In this document: in pieces, positions 1 to 8,392 of the stretch
How positions within the stretch are numbered: position 1 is the first letter of the stretch
How the letters are laid out: each line of letters opens with the position of its first letter
IMG/VR virus record: IMGVR_UViG_3300044568_003994
Coordinates: 1-41,306 of that record
Strand: one strand, 5' to 3'
Source of the DNA: a virus
DNA length: 41,306 bases
Made by a program: the position numbers and the translations under genes
Notes under the pieces: generated by a model
Told to the model about the DNA's origin: nothing
What the model saw: only the letters and a program-made list of their open reading frames with translations
Databases searched by the model: none

Positions 1-260
1 CGATCACGAGATTTCCAAAGATAACCCCACAAAATACCTGCCGTCGATACTTCTAAAACGAACTCAATATAAAGAAAGTTCATCCAATATGTTTCGAATT
101 CAGGTGCGAATGAATCTAGACCAGCTGACCAGCCATAAACTCCTTCATACCAACGAACCCAAGCATAAAACACAACATAAAGTGCTGCGCCTAGGAACAA
201 ATTTCTTTTATTAAACAGCGGTGATTCGACTGTTGTTAAAGCTTCTGTTGTTGCTGCCAT
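1..260 (-). CDS. pmoC: Particulate methane monooxygenase subunit C, N-terminal part (cut by window edge)
   Basis: The reverse strand from the ATG at 258-260 encodes 86 residues before the window ends. It starts MAATTEALTT, has a first membrane helix at about residues 18-38, and carries the PmoC signature WVRWYEGVYGWSAGLDSFAP followed by EFETYWMNFLYIE and ILWGYLWKSRD. PmoC is an integral membrane subunit of the PmoCAB complex that oxidises methane to methanol; AmoC is the ammonia homologue. A clear ribosome binding site (taggag) lies 7 nt before the ATG. pmoA and pmoB are not in the visible part. From memory the sequence resembles gammaproteobacterial methanotroph PmoC. Subunit identity is very likely; methane versus ammonia specificity is inferred. 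Confidence 0.95.
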   Translation of the reverse strand, partial: MAATTEALTTVESPLFNKRNLFLGAALYVVFYAWVRWYEGVYGWSAGLDSFAPEFETYWMNFLYIEFVLEVSTAGILWGYLWKSRD

Positions 261-291
261 TTTAATTCTCCTAAAAGGATTTTAATTAATT

Positions 292-313
292 AAGTTTAAC
301 ACCCGTTAAACTT
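292..313. promoter_or_regulatory. Perfect inverted repeat between ligase gene and pmoC
   Basis: AAGTTTAAC (292-300) and GTTAAACTT (305-313) form a perfect 9-bp inverted repeat with a 4-nt loop. It sits 27 nt after the ligase stop and 32 nt before the pmoC start. On the minus strand the following bases are A/T mixed, not a clean T-run, so it could be a weak terminator, an operator for pmoC, or an mRNA 5' stem. Confidence 0.55.
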
Positions 314-339
314 TTCCCAGGTTTAGACCCATGATAGGT

Positions 340-2196
340 CTATTTTAATAATGCTAAGTAGTCATCTTCCGACAATACCTTAACACCATTTTTTTCAGCC
401 GATTTAGTTTTTGCTTCACCTACATTGTTTCCACAAACCAAATAATCGGTTTTACTAGATACGGAAGAACTAACTTTCGCACCTAGTGATTTTGCTTGTT
501 TTTCCATATCATCACGCTTTCCATGTATCATACTACCAGTAAATACAATTGTCAAGCCAGAAATAGGTGTCAACTTAGCAGAATCTGTTATCAAAGGGGT
601 TTCAATTAAATTAAAACCTAATCCCATTAATAAATCGAAATCTATTTTAATTTTTGCTAATGATTTTACTAAATTAGTAGCTGTTATATCAGCAAATCCA
701 TCAATGTCAATTATATCAGCGATTGATAAATTGAATACATCCACCAATCTATGATGTTGAAGCAATTTTTCACAACCGCCTTTTCCAACATTATGGATAC
801 TAAATGCTGCAAGAAACCGCCAATCTTCAATTGGTCTTTTACGACTTGCATCTAATTCATCCAAAAGGTTATCAGCTGTTTTCTCACCAAATCCCATATC
901 AATGAAATCTAATCTACATAATGATAGATAGATGCTTGTAATTGTTTTACTACCATAATTACAAATCTTTTCAACAACTTTTGGACCAAATCCATCACAA
1001 TTACCAAGTGTCTTGAAGAAGAATTCAATCCGTCCTTCAATTTGAGCTGGACAAGTTTCTGTATTTGTACAAATAAGATTATCACCATCAATTTCAGTAG
1101 GCGAATTACAACTAGGGCATACCCCTGGTGTGTGAAATTCAATAGCAGGTTCAACTACACTTTCTATATAGGGTATAACTAATCCACTACGACACACTTT
1201 AACAACCGCGCCCTCATCAATCATACCTGCTTTGACATTTCCATAATGATGACCAGTTGCTTTACTGATAGTAACGCCAGATACCTTTGTTGGTGCTAGT
1301 TGAACAACTGGAGTTAACCGCCCATTCTTACTAGTTTGCCATATCAATCCAGTAACTGCTATTTCGTGATATTCAGTATTTTTCTTAAATGCAATTTGCC
1401 ATTTATGATGGTGATTGGTGCTACCCATTTGTCTCTTGATATCTTTACTAGTTGCCTCGATCACCAACCCATCGGTATCATAATCATAATCATTGAATAA
1501 TTCCCATAACTCTTCAAGTTTTAGCATTAGATCACTACGATTGCCAATCCACGCTGTTAATTGACTAAATGGATAGAAAACGACCATTCCATCATCGATT
1601 GTTTCCTTAATGGTGTCATCTAATTCGCCTTCTTTAATAACACTAGCGATGATATTTCTAGAATTTTCATAATAGTTCGAAAGATGATTTATGAAATATT
1701 GTTTATTAACAACAATTTCACCCGGTCCTCGTGCAGCTCTATCAAATTTCAAAACACTTTGTAATCCTCTTGAAAAAGCTCTACTTATATCAGTGCCATT
1801 TCTTCCATCACCCCGTGTATATAATTTATCATTATCCAGATACGAGGCATACCCATCTAATTTTGGTGTTACTTTAAATAATATTTCTGGAGCATATTGC
1901 CCTAATGATTTACCAACATTAACAACATCATCAGCCCACTTTTCAATTTCTTTATGGGTATATGCCTTATTTGTTGATAACATTCTTTCAGGCAACGCAA
2001 CGGATTTACCCTCGAGTACATCTGGTTCAACCATCAATTGATTGAACCATTCATTATCAGGATATAAGTTAGCAGCTTCTGTCATATATTGATCATATTC
2101 AATATCAGAAATCATTGGAATACCAGAACGGTATTCTTCGTTCTTTTCTCTTAAGTATTGCTCCAATGATTGTTCATCAAAATCGTATATGTTCAT
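340..2196 (-). CDS. ligA: NAD-dependent DNA ligase
   Basis: 618 residues, a little shorter than the usual ~670 of bacterial LigA. It has an Ia-like N-terminal region with SDIEYDQYM (30-38), the adenylation motif KLDG with catalytic Lys112, RGDGRNGTD (128-136), DGLVIE (242-247), an OB region, a four-cysteine zinc finger (Cys360, 363, 377, 382), helix-hairpin-helix repeats and a C-terminal BRCT domain from about 545. It seals nicks in duplex DNA using NAD+, as in phage replication and repair. All expected domains are present in order. A consensus promoter lies 32 nt upstream of the start. T4-like phages use ATP ligases, so a full LigA is a useful lineage marker. Confidence 0.95.
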   Translation of the reverse strand: MNIYDFDEQSLEQYLREKNEEYRSGIPMISDIEYDQYMTEAANLYPDNEWFNQLMVEPDVLEGKSVALPERMLSTNKAYTHKEIEKWADDVVNVGKSLGQYAPEILFKVTPKLDGYASYLDNDKLYTRGDGRNGTDISRAFSRGLQSVLKFDRAARGPGEIVVNKQYFINHLSNYYENSRNIIASVIKEGELDDTIKETIDDGMVVFYPFSQLTAWIGNRSDLMLKLEELWELFNDYDYDTDGLVIEATSKDIKRQMGSTNHHHKWQIAFKKNTEYHEIAVTGLIWQTSKNGRLTPVVQLAPTKVSGVTISKATGHHYGNVKAGMIDEGAVVKVCRSGLVIPYIESVVEPAIEFHTPGVCPSCNSPTEIDGDNLICTNTETCPAQIEGRIEFFFKTLGNCDGFGPKVVEKICNYGSKTITSIYLSLCRLDFIDMGFGEKTADNLLDELDASRKRPIEDWRFLAAFSIHNVGKGGCEKLLQHHRLVDVFNLSIADIIDIDGFADITATNLVKSLAKIKIDFDLLMGLGFNLIETPLITDSAKLTPISGLTIVFTGSMIHGKRDDMEKQAKSLGAKVSSSVSSKTDYLVCGNNVGEAKTKSAEKNGVKVLSEDDYLALLK

Positions 2197-2227
2197 TTAT
2201 AATTCCCAAGTATTCTACTGTGTATTT

Positions 2228-2256
2228 ATTATATCGGCATAATTGATATCTGTCAA
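2228..2256 (-). promoter_or_regulatory. Consensus sigma70-type promoter for ligA
   Basis: Read leftward: TTGACA (2251-2256), 17-bp spacer, TATAAT (2228-2233), an exact match to both consensus boxes. It points at ligA in the 72-bp gap after clpP. ATAAATAC overlaps the downstream edge. Confidence 0.85.
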
Positions 2257-2268
2257 ATGATTTTTTAA

Positions 2269-2856
2269 TTATCTCTTTGTAATAATTTCGTCAATTAAAC
2301 CCCAGCCTAATGCTTCTTGCGCCGACATGAATGTGTCACGCTCCATCATGGCTGAAAATTCTTCAAACGTTTTGCCTTCACTGTTGTGATCAACATAAAT
2401 CTGTGTTAACGATTTTTTCATCTTTAAGATTTCTTCAACCTGAATTAACATGTCGGTGGCTTGACCACGTGCACCTCCCGACGGCTGGTGGCACATATGT
2501 CTCGCATTAGGAAGCATTCTACGTTTGCCTGGTGCCCCAGCATTAGCTAATAAACTACCCATACTACAGGCTTGTCCTAGCACAATGGTGGCAACATCTG
2601 GCTTGATAAACTGCATGGTATCATAGATGGCCATACCAGCAGTAACTACACCGCCTGGACTATTAATGAAAAAATTAATATCTTCGTTACCTTGGCTTTC
2701 CAAAAAAAGCAATTGAGCAACTAAGATGCTTGCTGAATGTTCATTCACATCAGTATCAAGCATTATGATTCGATCTTTCATTAATCGACTGTAAAGATCG
2801 TAACTTCGTTCGCCACGAGCTTCTTGTTCTACTACCATTGGTATTAAACTTGGCAT
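2269..2856 (-). CDS. clpP: ClpP serine protease subunit
   Basis: 195 residues, typical ClpP length. The catalytic triad is visible: Ser98 in [10 protein letters not shown], His123 in MCHQPSGG, and Asp174 in [17 protein letters not shown] (65-69) forms the oxyanion strand. ClpP forms a 14-mer peptidase chamber fed by an unfoldase such as ClpX or ClpA. No unfoldase is in this window, so it probably works with host ClpA/ClpX. ClpS, the ClpA adaptor, is encoded at 32137-32439. The start overlaps the upstream 85-aa gene by 13 nt, indicating translational coupling. Confidence 0.95.
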   Translation of the reverse strand: MPSLIPMVVEQEARGERSYDLYSRLMKDRIIMLDTDVNEHSASILVAQLLFLESQGNEDINFFINSPGGVVTAGMAIYDTMQFIKPDVATIVLGQACSMGSLLANAGAPGKRRMLPNARHMCHQPSGGARGQATDMLIQVEEILKMKKSLTQIYVDHNSEGKTFEEFSAMMERDTFMSAQEALGWGLIDEIITKR

Positions 2857-3101
2857 TCTTCTTCCTCTTCGGTTAATGTAGCTTCTAACAATCTAATTAA
2901 TTGACGTGTGCCAAACTCATTCATTGTTAATGTTACAGTAGTGTAATTAGTTGTCATTTTTAGTACAGTTGAGCCATCATTGTTTACACCAACCGTGTAT
3001 CCATCCTCACTGGCTTTTGCAAATTTAACCTCTGGCATTGGCATAGGTTTAACCTCTGGCAGACCAAAATCAGATATTTTTTTCCCAAACCATGTGGACA
3101 T
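2844..3101 (-). CDS. Hypothetical protein upstream of clpP
   Basis: 85 residues, not recognised. It has a proline-rich N-terminal stretch with the repeated phrase [13 protein letters not shown], a predicted beta-rich middle ([20 protein letters not shown]) and an acidic tail ([10 protein letters not shown]). It overlaps clpP by 13 nt and shares one base with the stop of the upstream gene, so it belongs to the same transcript. A regulatory or partner role for ClpP is possible from position only. Confidence 0.75.
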   Translation of the reverse strand: MSTWFGKKISDFGLPEVKPMPMPEVKFAKASEDGYTVGVNNDGSTVLKMTTNYTTVTLTMNEFGTRQLIRLLEATLTEEEEECQV

Positions 3102-3397
3102 TAGATAACTGACTCCACATTAATGACACTAACCCAACGAAAACTCTTCCAAGCATTATTTTCCAAATCGTAAACAGCCATAGCATCATCGCTTTGTTTA
3201 CGTTCTTTCTTCTCAACACCTTCAACGATAGGTTTACTTTCATGAATGACTAATGATGGTTCTAATGTGCATTTCATCACTCGTTCACTACCATCCTTCT
3301 TAGTAAATGTCACAATTGCTGGACCAACTTGTAATGTTTCCTTAACAGAAACTTTAAAGGTTGATAAGTCTTCTACTTTTACTTTATTTAAGATCAT
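3101..3397 (-). CDS. DUF2693-like small beta-barrel protein
   Basis: 98 residues from the ATG at 3397, preferred over the upstream ATG at 3409 because GGAGAG lies 6 nt before it. The pattern AIVTFTKKDGSERVMKCTLEP followed by AVYDLENNAWKSFRWVSV resembles a widespread small phage protein family (DUF2693, SH3-like fold). No biochemical function is established for the family as far as I know. The start overlaps the 60-aa coiled-coil gene upstream. Confidence 0.75.
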   Translation of the reverse strand: MILNKVKVEDLSTFKVSVKETLQVGPAIVTFTKKDGSERVMKCTLEPSLVIHESKPIVEGVEKKERKQSDDAMAVYDLENNAWKSFRWVSVINVESVI

Positions 3398-3566
3398 CGA
3401 TCTCTCCATTTGATAGTTTAGTTAATTCTTCAATACGACCAGTTAACATTTCAATTTTAAACTCTAAGTTGTCAATGTGTTCTGCAATTTGCATATAAAA
3501 GTGGTGTGAGTTGTCTACGGTTTGCCTTACCATATCACTTACTTTAATTGGTGCTTTTTCTTCCAT
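3384..3566 (-). CDS. Small coiled-coil protein
   Basis: 60 residues; the C-terminal half (HIDNLEFKIEMLTGRIEELTKLSN) has heptad spacing typical of a short coiled coil. It is the first gene after the consensus promoter at 3596-3623 and has a good ribosome binding site (aaggagaaataa). Function unknown. Confidence 0.7.
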   Translation of the reverse strand: MEEKAPIKVSDMVRQTVDNSHHFYMQIAEHIDNLEFKIEMLTGRIEELTKLSNGEIDDLK

Positions 3567-3595
3567 TTATTTCTCCTTAATTAAGTTATGTTTAT

Positions 3596-3623
3596 ATTAT
3601 ACTGGTATTTTTTCATATGTCAA
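3596..3623 (-). promoter_or_regulatory. Consensus promoter for the 3566-2269 gene group
   Basis: TTGACA (3618-3623), 16-bp spacer, TATAAT (3596-3601), read leftward. It drives the 60-aa gene, the DUF2693-like gene, the 85-aa gene and clpP. Its -35 box overlaps the stop of the upstream gene. Confidence 0.85.
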
Positions 3624-4129
3624 ATTAAATTATCTGGATTTGGTAATACCATCCACCCTAATTTAAGCAAGTCGCTACGAATTTCATCAGTGACGATTGT
3701 TTCAGAAACTTGTCCGGGAATATTGCTACCCATACCAGAACAATACCAATCCATATAATCACCCGTTTCACGCATATCAGCAATAATCCCACCAGCACTT
3801 CTCCAAGATGCGTGCCAGTAGTTTTCCTTTAATATATTCCAAGTATCATCACATTGAATGAACTCATTATTACACATAGCGGCATATAGGTTTTGTGCGT
3901 ATCTGTCACATTCACGTACCTTTGTCAACATCCACTCACAGGTGCGCAAATCATGTTCCATATTATTTTTCCAACGTTCAGGATCGTCATCGTTGTATAG
4001 GTCAATCGCGTTCATTTTTCGTATGGACCAAACAAGTGGATCTAACTCTGGATCTTGCTCGGTTGATCTATTGATAAATGAATTTATTAAAGCTTTATTT
4101 TTATCAGGACTTGTACTTTTTTTAGTCAT
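3620..4129 (-). CDS. Conserved phage hypothetical protein
   Basis: 169 residues from the ATG at 4129, whose first base is shared with the upstream stop (TAATG); an in-frame ATG 51 nt upstream exists but lies inside the neighbouring gene. Acidic, with a Trp-rich motif YWHASWRSAGG and DYMDWYCSGMGSN, then VTDEIRSDLLKLGW near the end. No function is recognised. The DWYCSGxG and VTDEI phrases look conserved rather than random. Confidence 0.75.
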   Translation of the reverse strand: MTKKSTSPDKNKALINSFINRSTEQDPELDPLVWSIRKMNAIDLYNDDDPERWKNNMEHDLRTCEWMLTKVRECDRYAQNLYAAMCNNEFIQCDDTWNILKENYWHASWRSAGGIIADMRETGDYMDWYCSGMGSNIPGQVSETIVTDEIRSDLLKLGWMVLPNPDNLI

Positions 4130-4452
4130 TAGTGAAAATTTCCCTGAAAGCAATGTCGAATTTCGTGTCCAATAGTCCACATACTGACATTCTTTTCTGT
4201 AATTATATGACAGACGTGTTGTTGAAATATATTAACGCTCCATGCTGAACACGCATCCACTTTATAAGTGTATACTTTTTCACCGGAGTTTATTCGTTGT
4301 TCATTACATGCTTTTTGTATATCGTCCACTTGTTCCCATTCTATTTTACTACTTTGAGTAAAATTCTTCTCCGTAGAGAATTTAGTAAATGGGGATTCCT
4401 CCGCAAATGTTAAGGACGGAATTAATAGAAACAATACAGTGATATTCTTCAT
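4129..4452 (-). CDS. Secreted HExxH (putative zinc metalloprotease-like) protein
   Basis: 107 residues with a signal peptide (MKNITVLFLLIPSLTFA, cleavage near 17). The mature part has four cysteines (49, 68, 81, 101) and ends with GHEIRHCFQGNFH: the HExxH zinc motif at 96-100 and a further His107. The domain is far too short for a classical metalloprotease but resembles small envelope proteins with a C-terminal HExxH. It probably acts in the periplasm or at the host surface. Its stop is coupled to the next gene by TAATG. Proteolytic activity is an inference. Confidence 0.75.
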   Translation of the reverse strand: MKNITVLFLLIPSLTFAEESPFTKFSTEKNFTQSSKIEWEQVDDIQKACNEQRINSGEKVYTYKVDACSAWSVNIFQQHVCHIITEKNVSMWTIGHEIRHCFQGNFH

Positions 4453-4481
4453 AGCTCGGTAGTGTGATTAATAAAAGTTGT

Positions 4482-4510
4482 ATTATATTACAAGAAAGGT
4501 CAAATGTCAA
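4482..4510 (-). promoter_or_regulatory. Consensus promoter for the HExxH gene
   Basis: TTGACA (4505-4510), 17-bp spacer, TATAAT (4482-4487), read leftward, 30 nt upstream of the secreted protein gene. Confidence 0.85.
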
Positions 4511-4592
4511 GATATGTTTTATTAAATATGATATGAATATACCATACACATAAGAGATAAATTAGTTAGATGTTTTTACAATGGATATTTGA

Positions 4593-4619
4593 AATAACCT
4601 GCGCATATCGCAGGTTATT
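4593..4619 (-). terminator. Stem-loop terminator after the Mtd-like fibre gene
   Basis: AATAACCTGCG and CGCAGGTTATT form an 11-bp perfect stem with a 5-nt loop 12 nt past the fibre gene stop. The 3' T-run on the minus strand is short (ATTTC), so efficiency is uncertain. Confidence 0.7.
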
Positions 4620-4631
4620 GTCATTAATTTA

Positions 4632-5882
4632 TTAGTATAATTTGTTGTATGTCGAACCATCATAAAATACAGGGTACGGCAAAGATCCAGCTATAGAGGC
4701 TGGGTCCCATGAAACACCATCGGCAACATACGTTGCAGCTGTTTTAGGGCTTGTGGGCGCTGCTGTCAGAACCGGCATGGTAAATCCACCATAAAAATCA
4801 AAATCGTAATATTTGACAGTTGTTGGAGACGACACGAAGTTACCAACCCCTAATCGCAAATTACCTGGCATGACTCCGCTAGACACGGACCCATCTATGG
4901 TTGTAGTTATAGAAGCTACTGTATCATAAATAGTTCCATCAAACCCATTTACAACTATACCTGTTAAAATGTTGCCATCTTCAATTGCAGTTGGAGTTTC
5001 GGTAGTACCTCGGCACACATTAATATGAATACCAGGTTCATTGGCATCAATTGTATCTAACGCTGTATAGGATTCCATTATCCTATAATGTGAAGTCATT
5101 ACTATAGTAGCTGGGATACTGTCGGTCCCAATTGGTACTATAGTATCTAGATATGCGGGACCAGTAAGCACAGAAGTTATAGCACCAGCCACTGTTAAAT
5201 CACTAGCAGTAATTTTACCATCAACATTAATATTTCCAGTTCCGGTAATATCATAACTATTTAACCCTAAATCACCACCTAAGTCGGCAGTTATACTAGT
5301 AGCTGTTATATCACCTGTTATGTTAATATTTCCAGTTCCGGTAATATCATAACTATTTAACCCTAAATCACCACCTAAGTCGGCAGATATACTAGTAGCT
5401 GTTATATTACCAGTGAGGTCAATACCACCAGTGCCAGTTATGGAATGTGAATTCAACACCAAATCACCCCCTAAATGAGGATCTGTGTCGGCTTGCACAT
5501 TTGCTATACCCACTCCATCAAGAGAAACCGTTGCTGTAATTTTACCAGCACTATCATCGTAGATAAATGAAATAGCAGTATGACCAGCATGAGTAAATAA
5601 TGCAGCAGCTTGATCCTGCGCTCTATCTGGAGTGAAATATAAATTAGTACCTTCAGTTATATTAGATGTCGTTAATCCAGTCCCATCTACATCCATTTGC
5701 TCTGTTCCAGCATTCCATGATAACCCAATGCCAGCAGTAGCTTCTAGTACGTTATTTCCACCTGGAGATACGCCATCCCCTACATATAATTTTTTTGTAT
5801 CAGTCGTATATGCTATTTCACCAAGATCAAATGTAATTCCTTGTCGTTGGCCGTCTGTACCGCGTCTAATTCTTAGCGACAT
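4632..5882 (-). CDS. Phage fibre/structural protein with Mtd-like N-terminal domain
   Basis: 416 residues. The N-terminus (MSLRIRRGTDGQRQ, GEIAYTTDTKKLYVGDGVSPGG) is the short virion-attachment motif seen in Mtd-type and other phage fibres. It is followed by a Gly/Thr/Asn-rich repeat region (about 140-230) with 32-residue units of the form DITGTGNINITGDITATSI. The C-terminal part is a beta-rich domain of unknown specificity. It is probably a trimeric fibre or decoration protein on the virion surface. The 5' leader contains a hairpin that could hide the ribosome binding site. Confidence 0.85.
   Translation of the reverse strand: MSLRIRRGTDGQRQGITFDLGEIAYTTDTKKLYVGDGVSPGGNNVLEATAGIGLSWNAGTEQMDVDGTGLTTSNITEGTNLYFTPDRAQDQAAALFTHAGHTAISFIYDDSAGKITATVSLDGVGIANVQADTDPHLGGDLVLNSHSITGTGGIDLTGNITATSISADLGGDLGLNSYDITGTGNINITGDITATSITADLGGDLGLNSYDITGTGNINVDGKITASDLTVAGAITSVLTGPAYLDTIVPIGTDSIPATIVMTSHYRIMESYTALDTIDANEPGIHINVCRGTTETPTAIEDGNILTGIVVNGFDGTIYDTVASITTTIDGSVSSGVMPGNLRLGVGNFVSSPTTVKYYDFDFYGGFTMPVLTAAPTSPKTAATYVADGVSWDPASIAGSLPYPVFYDGSTYNKLY
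5227..5418 (-). repeat. Two tandem 96-bp repeats in the fibre gene
   Basis: A 96-bp unit begins at 5227 and again at 5323 with near-identical sequence, encoding two 32-residue beta-repeat units. In-frame repeats of this kind let fibres lengthen or shorten by recombination. Confidence 0.85.
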
Positions 5883-5889
5883 GCTATTT

Positions 5890-5924
5890 CTCCATTATGT
5901 GATCATTTTATGATCGTTATGGAG
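5890..5924 (-). promoter_or_regulatory. Leader hairpin that can pair with the ribosome binding site
   Basis: On the minus-strand mRNA ACTCCAT pairs with ATGGAG, the Shine-Dalgarno region of the fibre gene, with an inner stem GATCA/TGATC. The start codon lies 7 nt after the paired GGAG. This would reduce translation until the hairpin opens. Confidence 0.55.
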
Positions 5925-5959
5925 TATTTATCAATGTTACATAGATATTTTATTAATAC

Positions 5960-6853
5960 TCAGCCGTGTAGGTAATCTCTAACATATTGTAATCGGGCTT
6001 GTTCAGTCAACAAAGTAAACTCGCTTATATTATGTTGGATATGTTCAATCAATGGATAATATTCTTCGTCGACAAATTCTTTAACATTAGAACGCATCAA
6101 TTTTTCAGTATTGGGATTTCTAGCTACAAATTTCTTAACAAGATAATATGGACTTTTAATCTTAAATGAAACACCATCTTTGCAATAAGCAACAAATCCC
6201 TCATGTTCAACAGTCTTGATTTGCTTTAATAATTGGCCAACAGTGGTTTCTTCACAATCAACAAATTCACAATCAAAATATTGAACAAGTAATGCTGCTA
6301 CCAGCTGTTCATATTCAACACAACTATCCCAATTGTTTTTCCGCCATCCAAGTAAATACATACCAGGAGTTTCTACAATTATATGAGGATCATTTGGATG
6401 AACACATTCAAACATAAATGTATACCCAATCCAATCCCTACATACTTTTCCGTATTTTTTACGATCAATCAACTCTAATGCCATTTTTACATAATCTGAA
6501 TCAGTAGAGCCAGTAGTAGATACCAATATATCATCATTGTACCAAGTTACGGCTATCATAAAACCATTAACTTTTCTACAAGTAGTTATTTTAGTATCAT
6601 CAGCCAATATAGGCGATCTTTTTTCAATACCATAATTGTATATCTTGGTAAATGGTCGACTTACAATATTGAAATTGCTATCCACTAATGTCCCACGACA
6701 TTCTTCAAGATAATCATCCCATAATCCATCATAAAATACCTTTTTCTTGTATTTTAACACATATACGCCCTGATACGAAGTTTCCCTCATGGTAACTAAA
6801 TGGGGATTAGCCATTACGTATTGTTGCATATCATAATTTATAAAAGAGGTCAT
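5960..6853 (-). CDS. RNA ligase, Rnl1-like nucleotidyltransferase
   Basis: 297 residues from the ATG at 6853 (a GTG at 6862 would add three). Covalent nucleotidyltransferase motifs are in order: ECRGTLVD and RPFTKIYNYG as in T4 RNA ligase 1, the nucleotidyl motif KVNG (Lys at about 94), FMFECVHP (motif III), EGFVAY (motif IV) and FKIKSPYY (motif V). The usual KxDG is KxNG here. It should join 3'-OH and 5'-phosphate RNA ends using ATP. It lies directly after a phosphoesterase gene, with the ATG just past that gene's stop. The RNA ligase family call is good; the substrate is unknown. Confidence 0.85.
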   Translation of the reverse strand: MTSFINYDMQQYVMANPHLVTMRETSYQGVYVLKYKKKVFYDGLWDDYLEECRGTLVDSNFNIVSRPFTKIYNYGIEKRSPILADDTKITTCRKVNGFMIAVTWYNDDILVSTTGSTDSDYVKMALELIDRKKYGKVCRDWIGYTFMFECVHPNDPHIIVETPGMYLLGWRKNNWDSCVEYEQLVAALLVQYFDCEFVDCEETTVGQLLKQIKTVEHEGFVAYCKDGVSFKIKSPYYLVKKFVARNPNTEKLMRSNVKEFVDEEYYPLIEHIQHNISEFTLLTEQARLQYVRDYLHG

Positions 6854-6858
6854 ATATA

Positions 6859-7395
6859 TCACTTATGGTTACTAAAAAATGGTTGGAGCAATGCTTGATC
6901 GATCATATCATCTAAACTAGATACTATTTTTCCAGTAGCATCAACTCCTACATCCAATGATCTACATCCAGAAATATATTCACCATGTGTGTGTCCAAAA
7001 AAATGAACACTACCATAATGAGATTTATTCCATCGGGTCATTGGGTAATGACACATCACTACCGTATTATCCCGATATGTTATTTCTAATAATTGATGTG
7101 TTGATTCAAAACAATTTATAAATGCCGAAGTATCAAGCAATGAACTATCATGATTGCCAATAATCAGTATCTTTCTACCATTTAATTGTGAGATTATGTC
7201 AGCGGCAATGTTTCCATTACAAAACGCACAATCACCCAAAATATAAACTAAATCATCAGGCATGACAGTATTGTTCCACTCAGTAATCATTGATTCATTC
7301 ATAGAAGCTACATCGGTATATGGCCTAGTAGTTGGACAATACCTAAGAATTGATTTATGGTAGAAATGAAGGTCAGATGTAATCCAAGTATTCAT
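6859..7395 (-). CDS. Calcineurin-like metallophosphoesterase
   Basis: 178 residues with all metal-binding motifs: DLHFYH (8-13), GDCAF (54-58), GNHD (80-83), CHYP (115-118) and GHTHG (134-138). This is a small stand-alone phosphatase or phosphodiesterase. It lies next to the RNA ligase gene, so a role in healing RNA ends (removing 2',3'-cyclic or 3' phosphates) is plausible but inferred. A promoter with TTGACA and TACAAT lies 34 nt upstream. Confidence 0.9.
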   Translation of the reverse strand: MNTWITSDLHFYHKSILRYCPTTRPYTDVASMNESMITEWNNTVMPDDLVYILGDCAFCNGNIAADIISQLNGRKILIIGNHDSSLLDTSAFINCFESTHQLLEITYRDNTVVMCHYPMTRWNKSHYGSVHFFGHTHGEYISGCRSLDVGVDATGKIVSSLDDMIDQALLQPFFSNHK

Positions 7396-7428
7396 AGTTA
7401 TATTCCGGTTGGTAAATAAGATAGGGAT

Positions 7429-7457
7429 ATTGTAATATTATCCCTATTTATTGTCAA
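7429..7457 (-). promoter_or_regulatory. Promoter for phosphoesterase-RNA ligase pair
   Basis: TTGACA (7452-7457), 17-bp spacer, TACAAT (7429-7434), read leftward. The -35 box overlaps the end of the methyltransferase gene. Confidence 0.75.
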
Positions 7458-8392
7458 GATTTTTTTGGTTTCTTTGGTTTTGCTATAGGTGCTAGTCTAA
7501 AAATTTCTTCATATTCAGGTTCATCTGGTCTATTTACATAATGATCTTGAATACGCTTTTCAGCAATGTCAATATAATGTTGATCTAAATCAATACCAAC
7601 AAATGAATTACCTTGCAGTAATGCGCCAATACCGGTACTACCACTACCAACAAATGGATCTATTATAATACCACCAGGTGGTGCGTATACTTTACAAAGA
7701 TAACTCATTAGATCCAATGGCTTTGGTGTTGGATGATCATTGTATTCATTACGCTCTTTACGAGTTGCTCGCGGAGCATAAAAATATTTTTGATGTTCAT
7801 ATTCATCAAACAATCCTATTATATTAGGAGGATATCTACCATCTGGATTTGCATCTTCGGTTTCTTTCACCTTAGCATCTTTAGCTTTAGCGACATCACC
7901 GCCGAATGCCCTACGTCCAACACCACCTTTAATCCAATTTTTTGGTGGTAGCCCATCCCATGGAATTCTGGTATCTTTGGTATTAATCATACCACACCCC
8001 CATTTTTCCATGTTATCTTTAATACCACCAGTAAATGGTTTTTGAGCTACAAAGATGGCTTCGTGTGTCGGTTTCAACCTATTAACTTTTGCCATCTTTG
8101 TAGTGATCATCCAAACAACCATATCCATCGGTCGAAAGCCAGCATCTTCTACATTAACTGCCATTCTATGATAGTATTCAGGATTACAGAAACTAAGAAC
8201 AAACGCCCCTGGTTTAAGTATTCGCAAAACTTCCTGCCAAGTAGCAACTGGTGGGACATTATGGTCCCATTTCACACCAGCTATATCCATACCATATGGT
8301 GGATCCGTAATACACGCATCAAAATGATTTTCTGGTAGAGTTTTCATGTATTCCAGATTATCACTACATATTAACTCATATGTGTTACTCAC
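7454..8392 (-). CDS. DNA methyltransferase, DPPY type
   Basis: 312 residues starting with GTG inside an 8-nt overlap (GTGAGTAA) with the nuclease gene upstream. Motif IV DPPYG is at 30-34 and motif I DPFVGSGST at 245-253, preceded by HPTPKP (220-225). This circular order marks the beta-type amino-methyltransferases (N6-adenine or N4-cytosine). The middle (about 120-200) is the likely target-recognition region. The coupling with a PD-ExK protein suggests a restriction-modification pair; it could also simply protect phage DNA. Confidence 0.9.
   Translation of the reverse strand: MSNTYELICSDNLEYMKTLPENHFDACITDPPYGMDIAGVKWDHNVPPVATWQEVLRILKPGAFVLSFCNPEYYHRMAVNVEDAGFRPMDMVVWMITTKMAKVNRLKPTHEAIFVAQKPFTGGIKDNMEKWGCGMINTKDTRIPWDGLPPKNWIKGGVGRRAFGGDVAKAKDAKVKETEDANPDGRYPPNIIGLFDEYEHQKYFYAPRATRKERNEYNDHPTPKPLDLMSYLCKVYAPPGGIIIDPFVGSGSTGIGALLQGNSFVGIDLDQHYIDIAEKRIQDHYVNRPDEPEYEEIFRLAPIAKPKKPKKS

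Noticed and set aside
909-1154. Minus-strand 81-codon ORF inside the ligase gene
   Set aside because: It lies in another frame of ligA, has low-complexity composition and no ribosome binding site.
5200-5460. Regularly spaced repeats that could suggest a CRISPR array
   Set aside because: The two 96-bp copies are in frame within the fibre gene and have no spacers.
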